From Stercorarius parasiticus (lineage: Eukaryota > Chordata > Aves > Charadriiformes > Stercorariidae), in the NCBI GenBank assembly GCA_013396915.1, contig VWZL01000908.1, positions 195,944-259,943 of the forward strand: DNA of 64,000 nt. The letters run 5' to 3'. The notes beneath the pieces were generated by a model, which worked only from the letters and a program-made list of their open reading frames with translations, searched no databases and had not been told where the DNA came from. The translations under genes were made by a program, and so were the position numbers. This document shows, piece after piece, positions 1 through 13,125 of the stretch. Numbering within the stretch: the stretch's first letter is position 1; the number at the start of each line of letters is the position of its first letter.

Positions 1-1682
1 TTATAGTCTGAGGAAACTAACTACTTTTTCAGCAGGTTCTTTTCTATTTCCTCACTTAAACTATTTTGAAATATTGTTCAGTGCCAAGAACCAGCTGTAG
101 TATTCCAACAAAGAAATAGTTCATTTAACTGCTAAGCAAGTGATAAATAGCTACAATTAGTTGCAGCCTGAGGGGGCAATGTTTTATGCTGATTACAGAT
201 TTGGTACCTTAAATTCAGAAGTATTGGTCCTACTAGCATTTTGGCTGCAAAATATAGCTACCTTCTTGTACTGGATTTGATCCATAAAATCCAACTCTTA
301 GTATATGTTTCCAGATTTCTCTATGATCCAGAGGGATCCCCATTTCAGCTCCAGTATATCTCCAGTCCATATGTGCGCAAAGATTTATGGGAGCCTCTGT
401 AGGTAAAAGGATCTATAAAAAATCATATCCACATTCTATCAAACAGTATAATCTAAAGGTAAAGGAGAAATGGAGACAGCAATGAGGATACAGATCGGTT
501 ATTAAAATTGTAATTTTCCATCTGTTATTACAAATCAAGATCTGCATTAACCCTGACCATAGGGGGGAAAATATAAAAATGCTGAAAAGCACAAGAACCT
601 TCCAGTAACAGCAAAATATCAGATGCAACCTACATTGTGGATTTAAATGCATTGTATGGCTAGCAGAACCAATGTTAAGATATAGAGGACCTAGGGGATG
701 GCAAATTTCAGGGTCATTTCAGGGTATTTGTGAATAAAAATATCAGCGAACAAAATTTTTCTTAGTTAGTAAAGTGCTTATTAATAGAATTTGAAGAGGT
801 AGATTGACGTATCTTCAAGACAACTATAATGACCTCAAGTGGGAACCCTGATAATTATATGTCACCATACCTCATTTGTTCATGTATCAACAGCTTGCTG
901 TGATTTCTGAAAAGGTTACGCAGAAGCTCCTTACTTCAGATACTGCATCTTTTTTACAATGAAAGGACAATTTTATATTAAACAAACTGTGAGACTCGTT
1001 TACATTTCTAGGTCTGATATAGACTTCCTGTGTGATTTTGAATTTAATTTCACTGTACTTCATCTCCCCATCTGTTTTGAGAATGCTAAGACACTACAAC
1101 AATGAAGACCACATAAGAAACTAGACATGTGTATTGCAACCTTCCTTAGCAACAAAAAACTCAGGGCTTGTGTCTCTTTAGGAAGATTGATAATGGATGT
1201 TCCATCTTAACATCCTAAGAAGAAATTTTTTTATCAGGGACATACTGCGTATCTTGATTAACTATATATCTACAGTATAAAAAATAAATGTCAGGGCCAT
1301 TAGGTAAGAAACTGTAGCTTTTTTTTAGTTCAAAACTCATACTCCAAAATTGTACTGTATATTAAAAGATTAATCAAATATGTATGTGTATATGGTCTAT
1401 ACAAATAATTATCATACATGGAAAAGACATTTGTAAGAAGAACACTCTCAAGTTAGATCCATCACACTCTTGTATACCATCTGAACGTAGCAACTTGTTT
1501 TGAAGATGGATGTCCTGACGGGGGTGAAGTTGTTGAGACCACAGAGATTAATTTGTTGATATTCTTAAAAAATATTCTTTAATGTTAAGATATTTTAAGT
1601 AAGATCAATGTATGCAACTTCTTAATTCGTCAGTTTTTATATTCTTTGTCCATCACTAGCATTTTTCTTAACTTTATTCTAG
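1..1682. other. Unique AT-rich non-coding DNA
   Basis: No repeat family, RNA gene or convincing coding region is visible. Open frames are short, lack similarity I can recognise and have no coding-like composition. The stretch ends at a T-rich run and AG (1681-1682) that could act as a splice acceptor for the candidate exon that follows. Confidence 0.6.
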
Positions 1683-1760
1683 ACTCATCAGCAAGACAAG
1701 GCACTAAAAGCACTAGCAACTGCCCAGAAAAGAGGACAGAACAAGGGTGCAGGAGATTGA
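1683..1760 (+). other. Candidate terminal coding exon (weak)
   Basis: A T-rich tract with a possible branch site (cttaac) ends in tattctag at 1682. The next 25 codons are open and then reach TGA at 1758-1760. The peptide is basic and Ala/Lys/Gln-rich (it includes KALKALATAQKRGQ) and I do not recognise it. A possible polyadenylation hexamer (aataaa) lies near 2595, which would give a 3' UTR of about 0.8 kb. A 25-codon open frame after an AG is common by chance in AT-rich DNA, and there is no upstream partner exon in the window. Treat it as a hypothesis only. Confidence 0.13.
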
Positions 1761-2831
1761 AGTGAAGGGACCAAGCCATAAATGATTTCTTCTATTTCTA
1801 GTGCAAGTGCTGTAAGCTCTGATGCAATGTGGTCACCAGCATATATTGTTTCTGATACTGTCCAGATGAATGTAATTTATGCCTTCAATAATTTATAAGG
1901 TATTTCAACATGCTATTCTTATTCCACACACAGTAATAGATATGTGGAGTATAGTCCGTAATGCTGAATGCTTATTTTGCAGAAGAGTATTGCTCTCCTT
2001 TTGAGAACCTTTGATAATTGGCAATGTTTAGAGAAGCAGACAACATTTTATATCAGAAGTTCCAGTGGGTGCATTATGTGCTGATTGCTTTCTCTGTCAA
2101 TTCATTTTGTTTACACAGTAATAGTATAGAAATGAAACTATCACAAATATTCAGCTCACAAAATCAGAAGCGAGATGGACAGCCCGTGTATTCAACCATG
2201 ATAGATTCAGTTCAAAGCCTCACAACATGACAAAATAATGAGTGGCCCTTTCATAACAATCCTTTTCAGAAATATAATTATTAACACCACCAAAAATCCT
2301 AGGGTGTGTTAATTGTTGATGGGTATGGTTGCATTTTTGCAACAAATAGCAGTGCAAAACTAGCAGCAGACAGATAGCTGTTCATCCTCCCCATGCAGAA
2401 CAAGTTCCGCTAAGTAATATTGAGTTCCTACAACAAAGCGTTCCCTTTATGAAGACCAGTGATGTTTTAAGGTTCTAGTTCAGGGATGGAAAGAAAGAAT
2501 ATGCTACCTTAACCTGAAATTCATTTGGAAAACACAGAGACACCAGAATAATGACACTGATTGCACTAGAATACTTCTGGACAGAAGGTGAAAAAAATAA
2601 AATATCAGTCTACTGAAACTGCAAAGCAAATGTAAATGGGCAGAATATAATAACCAGGGTTGGACAGCACACTGAGGTTCAGATTTACACCTGGTGTGAA
2701 AGATGGCACAAAAAACATAGCATCTTCTCTAGTACAAAGGCCTTGGTTCCATAATGACTTGGAGAGACGAGTGTTGTCTACTGAAATAAAAATGCCAGTT
2801 GCTAAACATTTCTAATTATCTATTTCTCTAG
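1761..2831. other. Unique non-coding DNA
   Basis: AT-rich sequence with no recognisable repeat. The 70-codon open frame at 2018-2230 (+) has no recognisable motif and is probably chance. The stretch runs directly into the 5' truncation point of the first CR1 copy. Confidence 0.55.
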
Positions 2832-2894
2832 GAGAAAATAAGCTTATCAGTTATCAGGAATGGTCAACATGGATTCACCAAGGGGAAATCATGC

Positions 2895-3311
2895 TTGACC
2901 AATCTGACAGCTTTCTGTGATGCCATGACTGGCTGGGTGGACGAAGGGAGAGCAGTGGACATTGTCTATCTCAACTTCAGCAAGGCTTTTGACACTGTCT
3001 CCCATAACATCCTTATAGGTAAGCTTAAGGATTGTGGGTTAGTTGAGTGGATAGTGAGGTGGACTGAGAACTGGATGAGTGGCAGAGCTCAGAGGGTTGT
3101 GATCAGTGGCACAGAATCTAGCTGGAGGCATATAACTAGTGGTGTTCCCCGGGCGTCAGTACTGGGTCCAGTCATGTTCAACATATTCATTAATGACCTG
3201 GATGAGAGGACTGAGTGTACCCTCAGCAAGTTTGCTGATGATACAAAAAGGGAGGAGTGGCTGATACATCAGAAGGCTGTGCTGGCATTCAACAAGACCT
3301 GGACAGGCTAG
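2895..3311 (+). pseudogene. CR1 ORF2 remnant: reverse transcriptase core
   Basis: This 138-codon open frame holds the central RT domain of a CR1 ORF2: the palm motif around [10 protein letters not shown], then [20 protein letters not shown], then the catalytic FADDTK. In live copies the protein copies CR1 RNA into DNA at a nicked target site. Just after FADDTK the reading shifts by one net base at about 3250. The expected next segment ([13 protein letters not shown]) continues in another frame, so the in-frame end at 3311 is an artefact of the shift. The SGVPQG-type motif reads SGVPRA here, a further sign of decay. Confidence 0.85.
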
Positions 3312-3332
3312 AGAGTTGGACGGAGGAACCTA

Positions 3333-4031
3333 ATGAAGTTCAACAAAGGCAGGTGTATGGTCCTGCAACTGGGGAGGACTAATGCCATGCACCAGTACAG
3401 GTTAGGGGTTGAGGTGCTGGAAAGCAGCTCTGCAGAGAGGAACCTAGTAGTCCTGGTGGACAACAAGTTGACCATGAGCCAGCAATGTGCCCTTGTGGCT
3501 AAGAAGGCCAACGGTATCCTGAGGTGCATTAAAAAAAGCATGGCCAGCAGGTTAAGGGATGTCATCCTCCCTCTCTACTCTGCCCTGGTGAGGCCACATC
3601 TGGAGTATTGTGTCCAGTTCTGGGCTCCCCAGTTCAAGAAGGCCAGGGAACTACTGGGGAGAGTCCAGCAGAGGGCTACAGAGATGATCAAGGGAATGAA
3701 GCACCTCTCTTATGAGGAAAGGCTGGGAGACCTGTGTCTGTTTAGCCTGGAGAAGAGAAGACTGAGAGGGGATCTTATCAATGCTTCTAAATATCTAAAG
3801 GGCCAGTGTCAAGAGGATGGGGCCAGACTCTTTTCATTGGTACCTGGTGACAGAACAAGGGGCAACAGGCACAAACTGCAACACAGGAAATTCCATCTGA
3901 ACATGAGGAAAAACTTCTTTACTTTGAGGGTGACAGAGCACTGGAACAGGCTACCCAGAGAGGTTGCGGAGTCTCTTTCTCTGGAGATATTCAAAACCAA
4001 CCCGGATGCATTCCTGTGCAACCTGCTCTAG
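3333..4031 (+). pseudogene. CR1 ORF2 remnant: C-terminal region to stop
   Basis: This 232-codon open frame covers the C-terminal third of CR1 ORF2 and ends at the family's natural stop. Recognisable blocks in order are LMKFNKG at the start, then [67 protein letters not shown], and the terminal [20 protein letters not shown] with a final NLL. It is joined to the RT core upstream by a second frameshift near 3325-3335. It is the longest open frame in the window but belongs to a truncated retroelement, not a host gene. The first Met is only an internal codon of ORF2. Confidence 0.85.
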
Positions 4032-4120
4032 GTGACCCTGCTTTAGCAGCGGGGTTGGACTAAATGTTCTCTAGAGGTACCTTCCAACACCTACCATTCT
4101 GTCATTCTGTGATTCTGTGA

Positions 4121-4429
4121 AAACTGTGTTCCTGATTCTTGATCTTAGTTATTCAAGGCAACGTGAAGAATTGTAGATTTTGACATTTCCTTTGTAAACC
4201 ACTACACAGCCACAGATCTTGCGATAATTACTGGCTAAGGGATACAAGACAAAGATGTACAGCCCTGAAAAAAAAAAATAAATTACTTTTAACCCTGAAA
4301 ACTCCAGTTGGAACCCCCTACTGCTAAAACTATTTCCCCAAAATTCTTTAAAACAATTATTCTATTTCCTGTAAACACATTCTATTTGAAGAAACAAATT
4401 TATACACTCTATTGTGAAGACATACAAAA
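4121..4429. other. Unique spacer between two CR1 copies
   Basis: About 300 bp with no recognisable element. It includes a short A-rich run at about 4269-4280. Confidence 0.5.
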
Positions 4430-4545
4430 TGAATTTTTTTATTTCTGAGGGCGGTGAGACACTGGAAAAGGTTGCCCAGAGAAGTTGTGGATGTCCCATC
4501 CCTGGAAGTGTTCAAGGCCAGGTTGGTTGGGGCTTTGAGCAACCT
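4430..4545 (+). mobile_element. CR1 LINE short internal fragment
   Basis: The sequence gtgagacactggaaaagg, followed by ttgcccagagaagttgtgg and a ggaagtgttcaaggccag block, matches the end of CR1 ORF2. It corresponds to the terminal part of the neighbouring copy (about 3930-4025). Both ends are missing: there is no 3' UTR or 8-bp repeat, and the sequence passes abruptly into TA-rich DNA after gcaacctg. It is a different CR1 subfamily copy from the one 300 bp upstream, not a duplicate of it. Confidence 0.85.
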
Positions 4546-7500
4546 GTTATATTATTGTATATTGGTTTTTATTGTATATTTTTCCCATTTGCTTAATTCA
4601 GTATGAACTGAATGCAATCTTTTAGCTTGTTTCCTCAATGGATACTACTTAAAGCACCAACAGTGCTGAGAGATCTTGGTCTTAGAAAAAGCAGTTTCAA
4701 AGCAGGGAAAAGGCCATTCATCCTGGTCATTATCATTCTCAGATGCAAGCCTGTTGCTCAGTAGGATAGCATTCATGGAAACTAAGCTCAGCAAAGCCAG
4801 TCTTTGCCAGATGTCTCCCTTCCTTCAAGATGGGCAGGCTTTTTGTGAAACACTTTTCTCCTTATTTCTTCTGCATAAGACAGGAAGAGATGAAGGTAGC
4901 TGTCCATGATCTAAACACAAGGGAGGACTTGAACCTTGTTCTTTGAAGTAGTTTTATCCACTGTATAGGAGACTGTGAACATTTTTTTAGCACAGTGAGC
5001 CACATAAACTGTGTAGATTTATACTGTACTTGAGTACAGATGAAGGTGTTTAAGTGGAAGAAAATATATCTGTGTATTCACTTCACAGATAATACGACAC
5101 AATACCATTACTAATGTTAAGCAAATATTAGTGCCTTAGGAATAATCAGTGTTCAACCCAAAATTTTTTAGTGTTTGGGGTTTTTTTTACCTCTAGGCTC
5201 ATTTCTGTTTTCTCTCTGGAAACAGGCTAGCAAATTGGTTTACTAGGAGAGATCTTAAAAATAACTGGTAGATTGTATATATTTGCACTAGGAAATTTTT
5301 AATTCATCCTACACATTTATTCAGAGCAGAAGCTGAAGTCAGACACTTATAAGGTAGAGGAAGATAATCTCCCCACTGTATCAGAAATGACCAAACTCTT
5401 TTCATATTTTAACATTCAAAAACTCACAAGAAGTTGCTGCTTACTGAACTACAGAAGAATTATTACTCTAATTTAAACATCAAATAATTGCAAATAGCCA
5501 ATACACTGAAGAAGATACCAATCTGATTTCAGACCACAAGTGAAAACCTGTGGAAAATAAACTATTATTTACCCACTCAGTGTAATCATATTCTGTCTGT
5601 CTATTACAAGTGTGCAGAGAAAATCACTGAGGCACAACATAAGTCCTTTATGAAGTGGTTTACTATTGGGGCTTGTGAAAAAAATGATCAATGTTTATTT
5701 CAGCAGATTAGTCTGGGTCTTCCAGTCATGAATTAGTTTGGAGGAAAATCTGAGTTATGCAGTGATCCATAATCTCACTAGTTCTTAACCTCCATAAATG
5801 TAAAATTCAACTCTCTTCTTCCAAAGCTTTGTTAAATATTTAAGATGAAACTTAGTCCAGTTTTATACAGTACTAAAAGAAATAATATTTTTTATCTAGA
5901 GGAATCCTGTTAATTTTTTTTACCTTATATTTTCCTGTGTGTGTCTAGTACCTTGTCCCTAACTACATTTCAAAGAGAACAAAAATACATAGACAGAAGG
6001 GAAATTTTTTTCAAGTCTTGTGAGACAAATGTATTATTTTTAAGGACAGTGAGGAAAATTTAAGTGAAGTCAATGTTTATTCCTTCAGATTAACAGTAAT
6101 GGCGTCTAAACCAATTTTCATTCTATTCTACTGTAATACTGGTCCCAATCTGCCAAAGCATTTAAGCAGTATCGTTATATGCAAAAAACCTGATCATATT
6201 CTTAAAGATAAGCAAGGACCCAAATGATTTGTTGGATCAAAGCCAATATAAGTATTCAGTTTAATACTTGAGAGTAGAGCTGCAGATGAGCAGAAACTCA
6301 AGGCTTTTTACAAGTCATATGTATAAACTATCACCTGGAATTCATGATCAATTCAGAAGATCCCAGTTAAAGTAGTCAATAATTAAAAAAATATTAGTTC
6401 AGCATATTCATTCAAACAAATATCATGGAAAAATTAAGTGGGCTAACAGTATGATTTTTAAATCCGAGTAAAGAAAAATTGGGGAAAGGCAGCTTTTTGC
6501 TGTAGAAGTTTTGAAGTCTAAATGCTCTTGTGGGAAATGCACATGTAAGGTGAATGTAGAACAATGCAAGTTGTCTGTCATCAGCATCCCTAAACTTCAG
6601 ACATTTGGGAAGAATGTTTCCACTTTTCCAGTGATAATAGGAAAGAAGATTATGAGACTAGAGACAATCTTCAAATTGATGTCTTAAAGTAGCTTCCTGT
6701 AACTCTTACAGTACTGAAAAATAGCTTAAATGTATACAAGACTCCAATAGGATTACAACATGTAGGGTCATGTGGTTTGTCAGATATTAGGGAAACTCTG
6801 TGTGTAAGACTTTCAAATCCAAAATATTTCACAAAGCACACGGAAAATAAAAATTCATTAAAAAAAATAAAAATGTCTTTGTCCAAACAGTAGTTTATAG
6901 GGCTTAATAAATTCCATTTTTCCCTCCTATTTGGATGGGAAACATCACTATTACCTAGAAGACAACTACGTTGCATTAGTTAATCCAGATGTTGTCCTTA
7001 CGCTGGCAACACTGAGACACAAAATACTGCAAATGACAAATTTTAGACTCCTGTCCCTAGATAGATGAAGGGATCAATATTAGTTTTTTCTTCCTTACTC
7101 CTGGCAAAGTGTGCATGTGGAATGAGAGACATACTGAAGATGATGCATGTTGGATAGATCTATCCTTTTGCCACCTGTTTCAAAGGGTTATTTATCCCAC
7201 CAGCCATCTGAGCTAGTATATGACTTAATGATTTGTGTACATCTTTGATACAGCTACTTTCAAAACAGAAACATCTACTATAGATACAAAGACAGACATC
7301 ATCACAGATCTATCTGATGCTATGAAGATTCTAAGACCAACCATGTACTTCAATGAAGAGTAAACAACAACAAAACTAAACCACAATCACCTCATAATCT
7401 GCACAATTAGATAATTAGAGTGATTGCTAAAGACACTGCAACTCGAAATAAACTTGGGGATTTTAGTGGAGGCAAACCCCAAGCCTGTCATATTGATTTT

Positions 7501-8284
7501 CCTGTTTCTCAGCATTTGGGAACAGCCTATCTATTTTCATTTGAACTTGTACTTGAGGTATTTAAATTGCTTTGATTGATTGAGGTGTGCAGCATTCATT
7601 TCTGGATTTCTTACAGCTAAATTTATTCTTCAGGAATGAACTATTTCAATGTGCTGGATCAAAGGAAGCCTCTACGATTCATCAATTTAATGAAAACTGG
7701 TCATTCATTTTTATTAGAATTCTTCTTTTTCTACCAAAATAAATATCAGTACTAGACATTCATTGCAAAAAGTATTTCTGCACACTTGCGCTAGTCTGGA
7801 GAGAGAAAGGAGAAGAAAATGGGTGGAGTGGTAGAGGAGTGGGAGAAATTAATTCAATCTTTTGTTATCAGCTAAAGGTACATGCATTATTTACTTTAAG
7901 AATAAAATTAAAACATAACTATTAGTAAGCACTACTTTTATAATTTTATTTTGATATAAGAAAACAGTTCCAATGTGCAAACTCAATTAATATAGAGAAT
8001 CCAGTAATAAAACTGAGCAGTCAATTAGCCAGACAAAATAAGAATGATGATTGTGTTACAATTCAACAAAGTATTAAAAGACAGGACTATTCAATTAATG
8101 TTTAAAGTACATATGTTGAAGTTTAACCAGCCCTTAGAATTAAAAAATAAATTTTTTTTTAAAAAATAATTTTAAGCAAAGGTTGCAATGGATTTTGTGC
8201 AGTGTTCTTCAGAGAAAAAAAAATAAATATAATAAAATACAACATAAGTTTCTTGTCATTATTCAGTTAGAGGAGCCAAATTCG
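4546..8284. other. Unique AT-rich non-coding DNA
   Basis: No gene or named repeat is visible in 3.7 kb. The 101-codon minus-strand open frame at 6671-6976 has no recognisable motif and low-complexity AT-driven composition, so it is probably chance. Short A/T homopolymers occur, for example around 8150-8170. Confidence 0.55.
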
Positions 8285-8480
8285 AAACAACCACAAAATA
8301 TTTGAAGATGGGAGGGACCTCTGGAGATCATCTCACCTTACCTTCCTGCTCAAAGCAGGGTCAATCAGAGCACATTGCCCAGGACTGACACTCCACGACC
8401 TCTCTGGTCAACCTGTTCCACTGTTTGACCACCCTAATAGTATATATTTTTCCCCTTATGTTTAAATGGTATTTTGCAGA
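8285..8480 (-). mobile_element. Old, diverged CR1 LINE 3' fragment
   Basis: Read on the minus strand this is a degraded CR1 3' end. Surviving landmarks include gggagggacctctggagatcat at the 3' side, then ccacgacctctctggtcaacctgttccactg and ccccttatgtttaaatgg. The last two match older avian CR1 groups rather than the younger copies elsewhere here. Divergence and lost terminal repeats mark an ancient insertion. Confidence 0.75.
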
Positions 8481-10050
8481 GCTAGAAAGATGCTGTAGGG
8501 CAAAAAGAGGAAGAAGAGTGGCCTTGATGGCTTCACAATTCTTCAGAAAATGTGAAGAAGGAAGCTTATTAATTAGGCTCAAATAGTAATCAAATTTGAG
8601 ATGGACAACTGACAGTTGGGGGGGGTGGGCGACATTTAGAGGAATGGTGTTAAAATAGTCTTATAGCAGGTATAGGAAAGGTTTTGAACCTGAATGTTGA
8701 CATAAAGCCTCTGCACAAAAAATCTGAAGTACTGAATCCAGATTTGGGCCTTAACTCAGTTATGGTCAGTTCCAAAGGATCCAATATATCAGTTCATCAC
8801 GATCATGTTCCACTGTCAGGGTATTTGTCAGTGCTACTTAACCTATGAGTTTCACTATTAAAGTGTTTTGGTATGTGGGCCTGATTTTGCCTGCCTCATA
8901 ATACAGCATTGCAGAATAGTTGTCTGTATTCAAGTTTGCCAGTATAAAAGGTCTGACACAAAACAAAAAATTATTTGCTGTTATCCATATCATCTTTTGA
9001 TGCCAAAGTAAACACACTTTGTGTGTCTTCCATTTCCTAAAAGACAGCGTAATTTTTTTTTCTTTCTATGCCCTGAGCTCTGAAAATAATTCTCTGCACT
9101 GTCCACATCGAGTCTGTGACTAACTAGCACATTTCAGGCATTGCAGTTTATATCCTTAAGACATATTAAGATGCCTCTCCTTTTGATCCTTTTTCCCAAA
9201 CTCAATTAATTCTGCTAAACTATACACTATATATTTAGCACATTTAATCTTTACTTGTAAATTAGTTCTCTGGCCTCTAATCATTCCTGTTGGTCTTATC
9301 CACATCTCAAAAATTTTTATTATCTACTCCTACCACCTCTGAGAATTTAAGGTCAGATACTGATAAAGTTCAACGTATGAGGAAGCATGTCACCAATATG
9401 AAGAAGGACACTAAAAACATTTGCAGAAATGTAGGGGGAGGTTCCCCCTCACCACTACTGCCATCTGCTTTGAAAATGACAGCTAATAATAAAGACACAG
9501 AAAACCTAACAGAACAATAAGAAGACAGAATAGAAAAAGAACAAATTAGCCATTACCCCTTAATGAAGTCTTTAATTTGCTGTAGAAAATACGGATCGTC
9601 ATTTGATTTTATGGTTGCTATGAAAAAGCCACCTGACATATCAATAAAATCTGCATGAGATTCCTTTTCTCTAGCTTGTATTTCTATCTCCTACTGAGTA
9701 GAAGTTGCAGAATACCATGAGGAGGGACTGACTTAATCACCATACATGACCTTTTGAGATGCTTTAAAAACCTTAGCAAATTAACATCTATTAGATCATG
9801 AACTTCTCACAAAAGGTGATATATTTAAATACCTATCTAGTACAATTATTGATAGTAATTGAAATAATGTTCACACTAGAAGCAAAAAATAATGATTAGC
9901 ATATCTTGTCATCATCTACTTTTTTTTTAAAAATAGATAAGCTGAGTAACAAAGCGCCAAGTGTATTTTTACTTGACCAAAATGGAACAGATTTGTTCCA
10001 ATGTACCATGCTGGTACTTTACATCCAAATCCTACACAAATGAGACTTAC
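8481..10050. other. Unique non-coding DNA
   Basis: No recognisable gene or repeat. It includes a G-rich spot at about 8619-8630 (gttggggggggtgggcg) and scattered A/T runs. The 76-codon open frame at 9290-9520 (+) has no recognisable motif. Confidence 0.5.
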
Positions 10051-10134
10051 CACATAGATGAAGATGCATGAAGATACGGCAGTCCCTACAAAAACTGTCC
10101 TTACTGTCAGCTGGCTGTGTGCACGCTGTGACTT
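10051..10134 (-). other. Candidate internal exon, 84 nt (weak to moderate)
   Basis: On the minus strand a pyrimidine-rich stretch ends in ctttgcaag, followed by 84 nt (28 whole codons) and then a near-ideal donor, gtaagt, at plus-strand 10045-10050. The frame that starts at the first base is fully open. It encodes a basic start (KSQRAHSQLTVR) followed by a hydrophobic segment (TVFVGTAVSSCIFIYV) that could be the start of a membrane span. A second frame is also open, so the open frame alone is not decisive. A NAGNAG-type acceptor (aagaag) is present. I do not recognise the peptide and see no partner exons. Confidence 0.22.
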
Positions 10135-12079
10135 CTTGCAAAGTAAAGCAACATTGTAAAGACAAAATAACTAATTTTTAAAACGTGTGAGCTATTAAGA
10201 AGCCATACAAGCTTCCCTAATGACATCTTTGAAGTAGGCCAAATTCCAGCAAAGAGGTCATACAGTGTAGTTGTTGAAGACAAACACCGTTAATTTAACA
10301 TATTACAGACAGAAAGTGCACATTTCAAGGAAATATTGCAAAACATCATTTACTGGAAAAGCTCCTCCCTTCAAAATAGGCTGAAAGTAATTTTAAAGAC
10401 TTTGTTAGCTCTTTTAAGAAAGGTTAATCGTTATAAAAAACTTTGCAGGAATTTGAAATACTTTCTGCTCCAGAAACTGAGAGCCTCTAGCCACAAGCAA
10501 GAACGTAGAAAGAATAGATAAATTTATTCACTTTGACCTGACATTCCCTGGACAATTTCTGAATAAAGTAAACTCAGCTTGAAGGAGAAAGATTGAAAAA
10601 ACTGCTCAGCTGCCAGTCATAACACTAGCTGAAAGTCTTTTTCCCTGTCCATGAAAAATATTCAGTATAAAGATGTTAGGTTACAAGGAACAGTCACACA
10701 AAGGAACAGATCAATTCTAAAAACAGACAAACTGTCAAGGACACAAAGAAACTTAAGAAATCGAGGATGAGTATAACATGGACTCAATTGACTATTGTTC
10801 TGCTTTGTAAAAAACTTAACATAAATGAGCATGCTTTTATTTGATAGTAATTATTGTTCTGTAATAGATGTGATGAACAAGGTGATTTTGATCTCACTTC
10901 CAGAAAATGAGAACTGTGAATTTTTACTGAATTTGAACAAACAAATTCAAAGGAAGAGGATGTTTCATGATACAGCATTTTGATAGGATATTTTAATTAT
11001 ATTTGAGTAATTTTACTTTTGAATATTTTCCAACTTTCTTGCTAAAATCTTAATATTAATTTTTAAGGTACAGACTTTTACAAAATAAATTCATACATTT
11101 CCATAAAATTTTAAGAAAGAAGTTACAGAATATTTCAGGGTTAATTTCAAACAGGAAAACCCTCAGCTGTTATAATAAAAAAATCCTGTTAAAATGTCTT
11201 TTAATCTATTTGCTGCTCTAATTTCAAGATAATGTTCTTTTAAATACATAAAATACTCATCCATCGTCTGTATTTTCTCCCTCAAACATAGTTCTTCCTC
11301 ACAAAAGACTGCAAGATTAGAAACCGTCTGTATTCCAATTAGTTACATTTGTTTGTTTGTTCAATCTTATACATATCTACCCTTAGTAATGAAAGGGCTG
11401 AAACTCAGCACAGGCAGTGAATCCATTTTCAAAGTGTAGGGATAATAATAAATCATCTTAAAGTCCAGGTTTATGAGAAATGACCGAAATACATTACAGG
11501 GCAGCAAAAATTTCAATGGTTGGTTTGCCAACCAGTGGGGTAGAATTAAAAATGCATTAAAATGTATAGAAAGGAAAGTAAATAGCAGCGAGTTTAGATT
11601 GGTTTTGACATAGTTACACGAAGCATTATTTCTCTTTGTGTGGTTAATAAAATAAAACTCTACAGAATGGGAGAAACATTCTCTTCTGGAAGCTGAAAAG
11701 TGAAAAAAATCCATTATTAATTAAATTTACTGCTTATTCCCCCCACTGCATGTCAGTGATGCATTTCAAAAGAAAAGTGCAATGGAAGGTTCTTTTCTCT
11801 GCTTCCCCAGACCATTAGTTCTTACTTTAGGTTTTAACAAATGGGTTCTGTTCAACATTTGCAGATACAAGTGTAAAACATACACACACATTTGCACAGG
11901 AAGATGAGTTGCCCTATTGTAATAATAATGACATCTCACAATTATATAACTATCTGAGTCCCACAAGCCTCCCAAAGCTTGTCAGACCATTGTCTGACAA
12001 GACCGAATTCTTCTTCACAGCCAGAGGTGCATAAAACAATAAAAATGGTGATGTAGGAAGCACCTGTTTGGAAACCTTC

Positions 12080-12127
12080 CTGGAAATATTCCAGAAATAT
12101 CCTTAGAAATATTCCTCGAAATATTGC
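12080..12127. repeat. Short imperfect tandem repeat
   Basis: About four degenerate copies of a unit resembling gaaatattcc, spaced 13-16 bp apart. It produces a repetitive F/I/L pattern in the minus-strand translation. Probably a local slippage product. Confidence 0.5.
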
Positions 12128-13125
12128 TAGCAATTCTAGAAGTCTGGGTTTCTCCCCCCACCTTGTATCTTTTTCAGCTGTTGTCCAGGTTTTGCTGGCT
12201 CAGCTTCACATTCTCATTAGGCCCTTCTTGTTGGTAGAGACATTATTGTAGCTGACCTTGTAAAAGTCATATCAGCTAAGATGATAAGCTTTTAACTATT
12301 TTATAGACTGGCCTCTATACCAAGTTATGTAGGCCTATGTCATCTTTTGTTTGTCCAAGATATAACTGAGATTCTAGGTAATGTCTCTGATTTCAAGCAA
12401 GAGAACTCCTGAGCTCCCAGTGAGAATATTTGTCAAGATCATACCAAATGGTAATTCCCTAACTTTCTTACCCAGTTCCAGTGCTTTCTTTTTACAAAGA
12501 AGTCATTCAGAAAACTCCTGCATGGAACAAGTTCCTAACTCCACTCTTACTGAAATAAAGGAGATAATATTTACAGGTACAATCAGTATTTGAATACTGG
12601 ATTGAAAGACGAGTGCTTTCACCCAAAGAAAGGAAAATGAAAGCTTGTCCTCAATTAAAGTTTCATGCATCTATGAACAGACAGCACACGTCTGCATTAA
12701 TATATAATGGGAACTGGTTCTATGTATCATTAGAATAAATCCATATTTAGTCAATGAAAATAGAAACTAAGTATGAAACTATCATCATAGCAGCACCAGA
12801 ATTTTAAAGATCTGTTTGAGATTTGGAAATGCAAGTTTCGCTTTATTAATTTTACTGCATACAGGTACTATAAGAAAGAAGAAAATACTTAAATATGCAA
12901 TGTGTAGTCAACCTATAGAACTTGATTACTGAAGCTGATTTTCAAAGCAGGGAAGCTGTAGCCATGCAAGCTACAGTAGTGCTCTCTCATGCTTCAGGAA
13001 TACAAACTGCTAATCTCTGCTGGTCAAAAAGAAGCCTCTTTTTTGGGCCATCAGTGGGGATAAGAACTATACAGCTCACAGTGAATTATTTAGATGCTAT
13101 AATATTTGAATCTTACCTTCATCTG

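Larger units (their letters stand above)
2832..4120 (+). mobile_element. CR1 LINE, 5'-truncated, with ORF2 remnant and 3' end
   Basis: This is the longest and best preserved CR1 copy here. It starts inside the reverse transcriptase domain (QHGFTKGKS is readable at about 2860-2890) and runs through the ORF2 stop at 4029-4031, a short 3' UTR, and the terminal repeats cattctgt/cattctgtg/attctgtg at 4094-4120. RT landmarks are visible: the [10 protein letters not shown] block at about 2978-3007 and the catalytic FADD motif at about 3231-3242. The 5' part of ORF2 (endonuclease and N-terminal RT) and any ORF1 are absent, as is usual for 5'-truncated LINE copies. At least two frameshifts separate the RT part from the long C-terminal frame, so the copy is dead. 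Confidence 0.95.
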
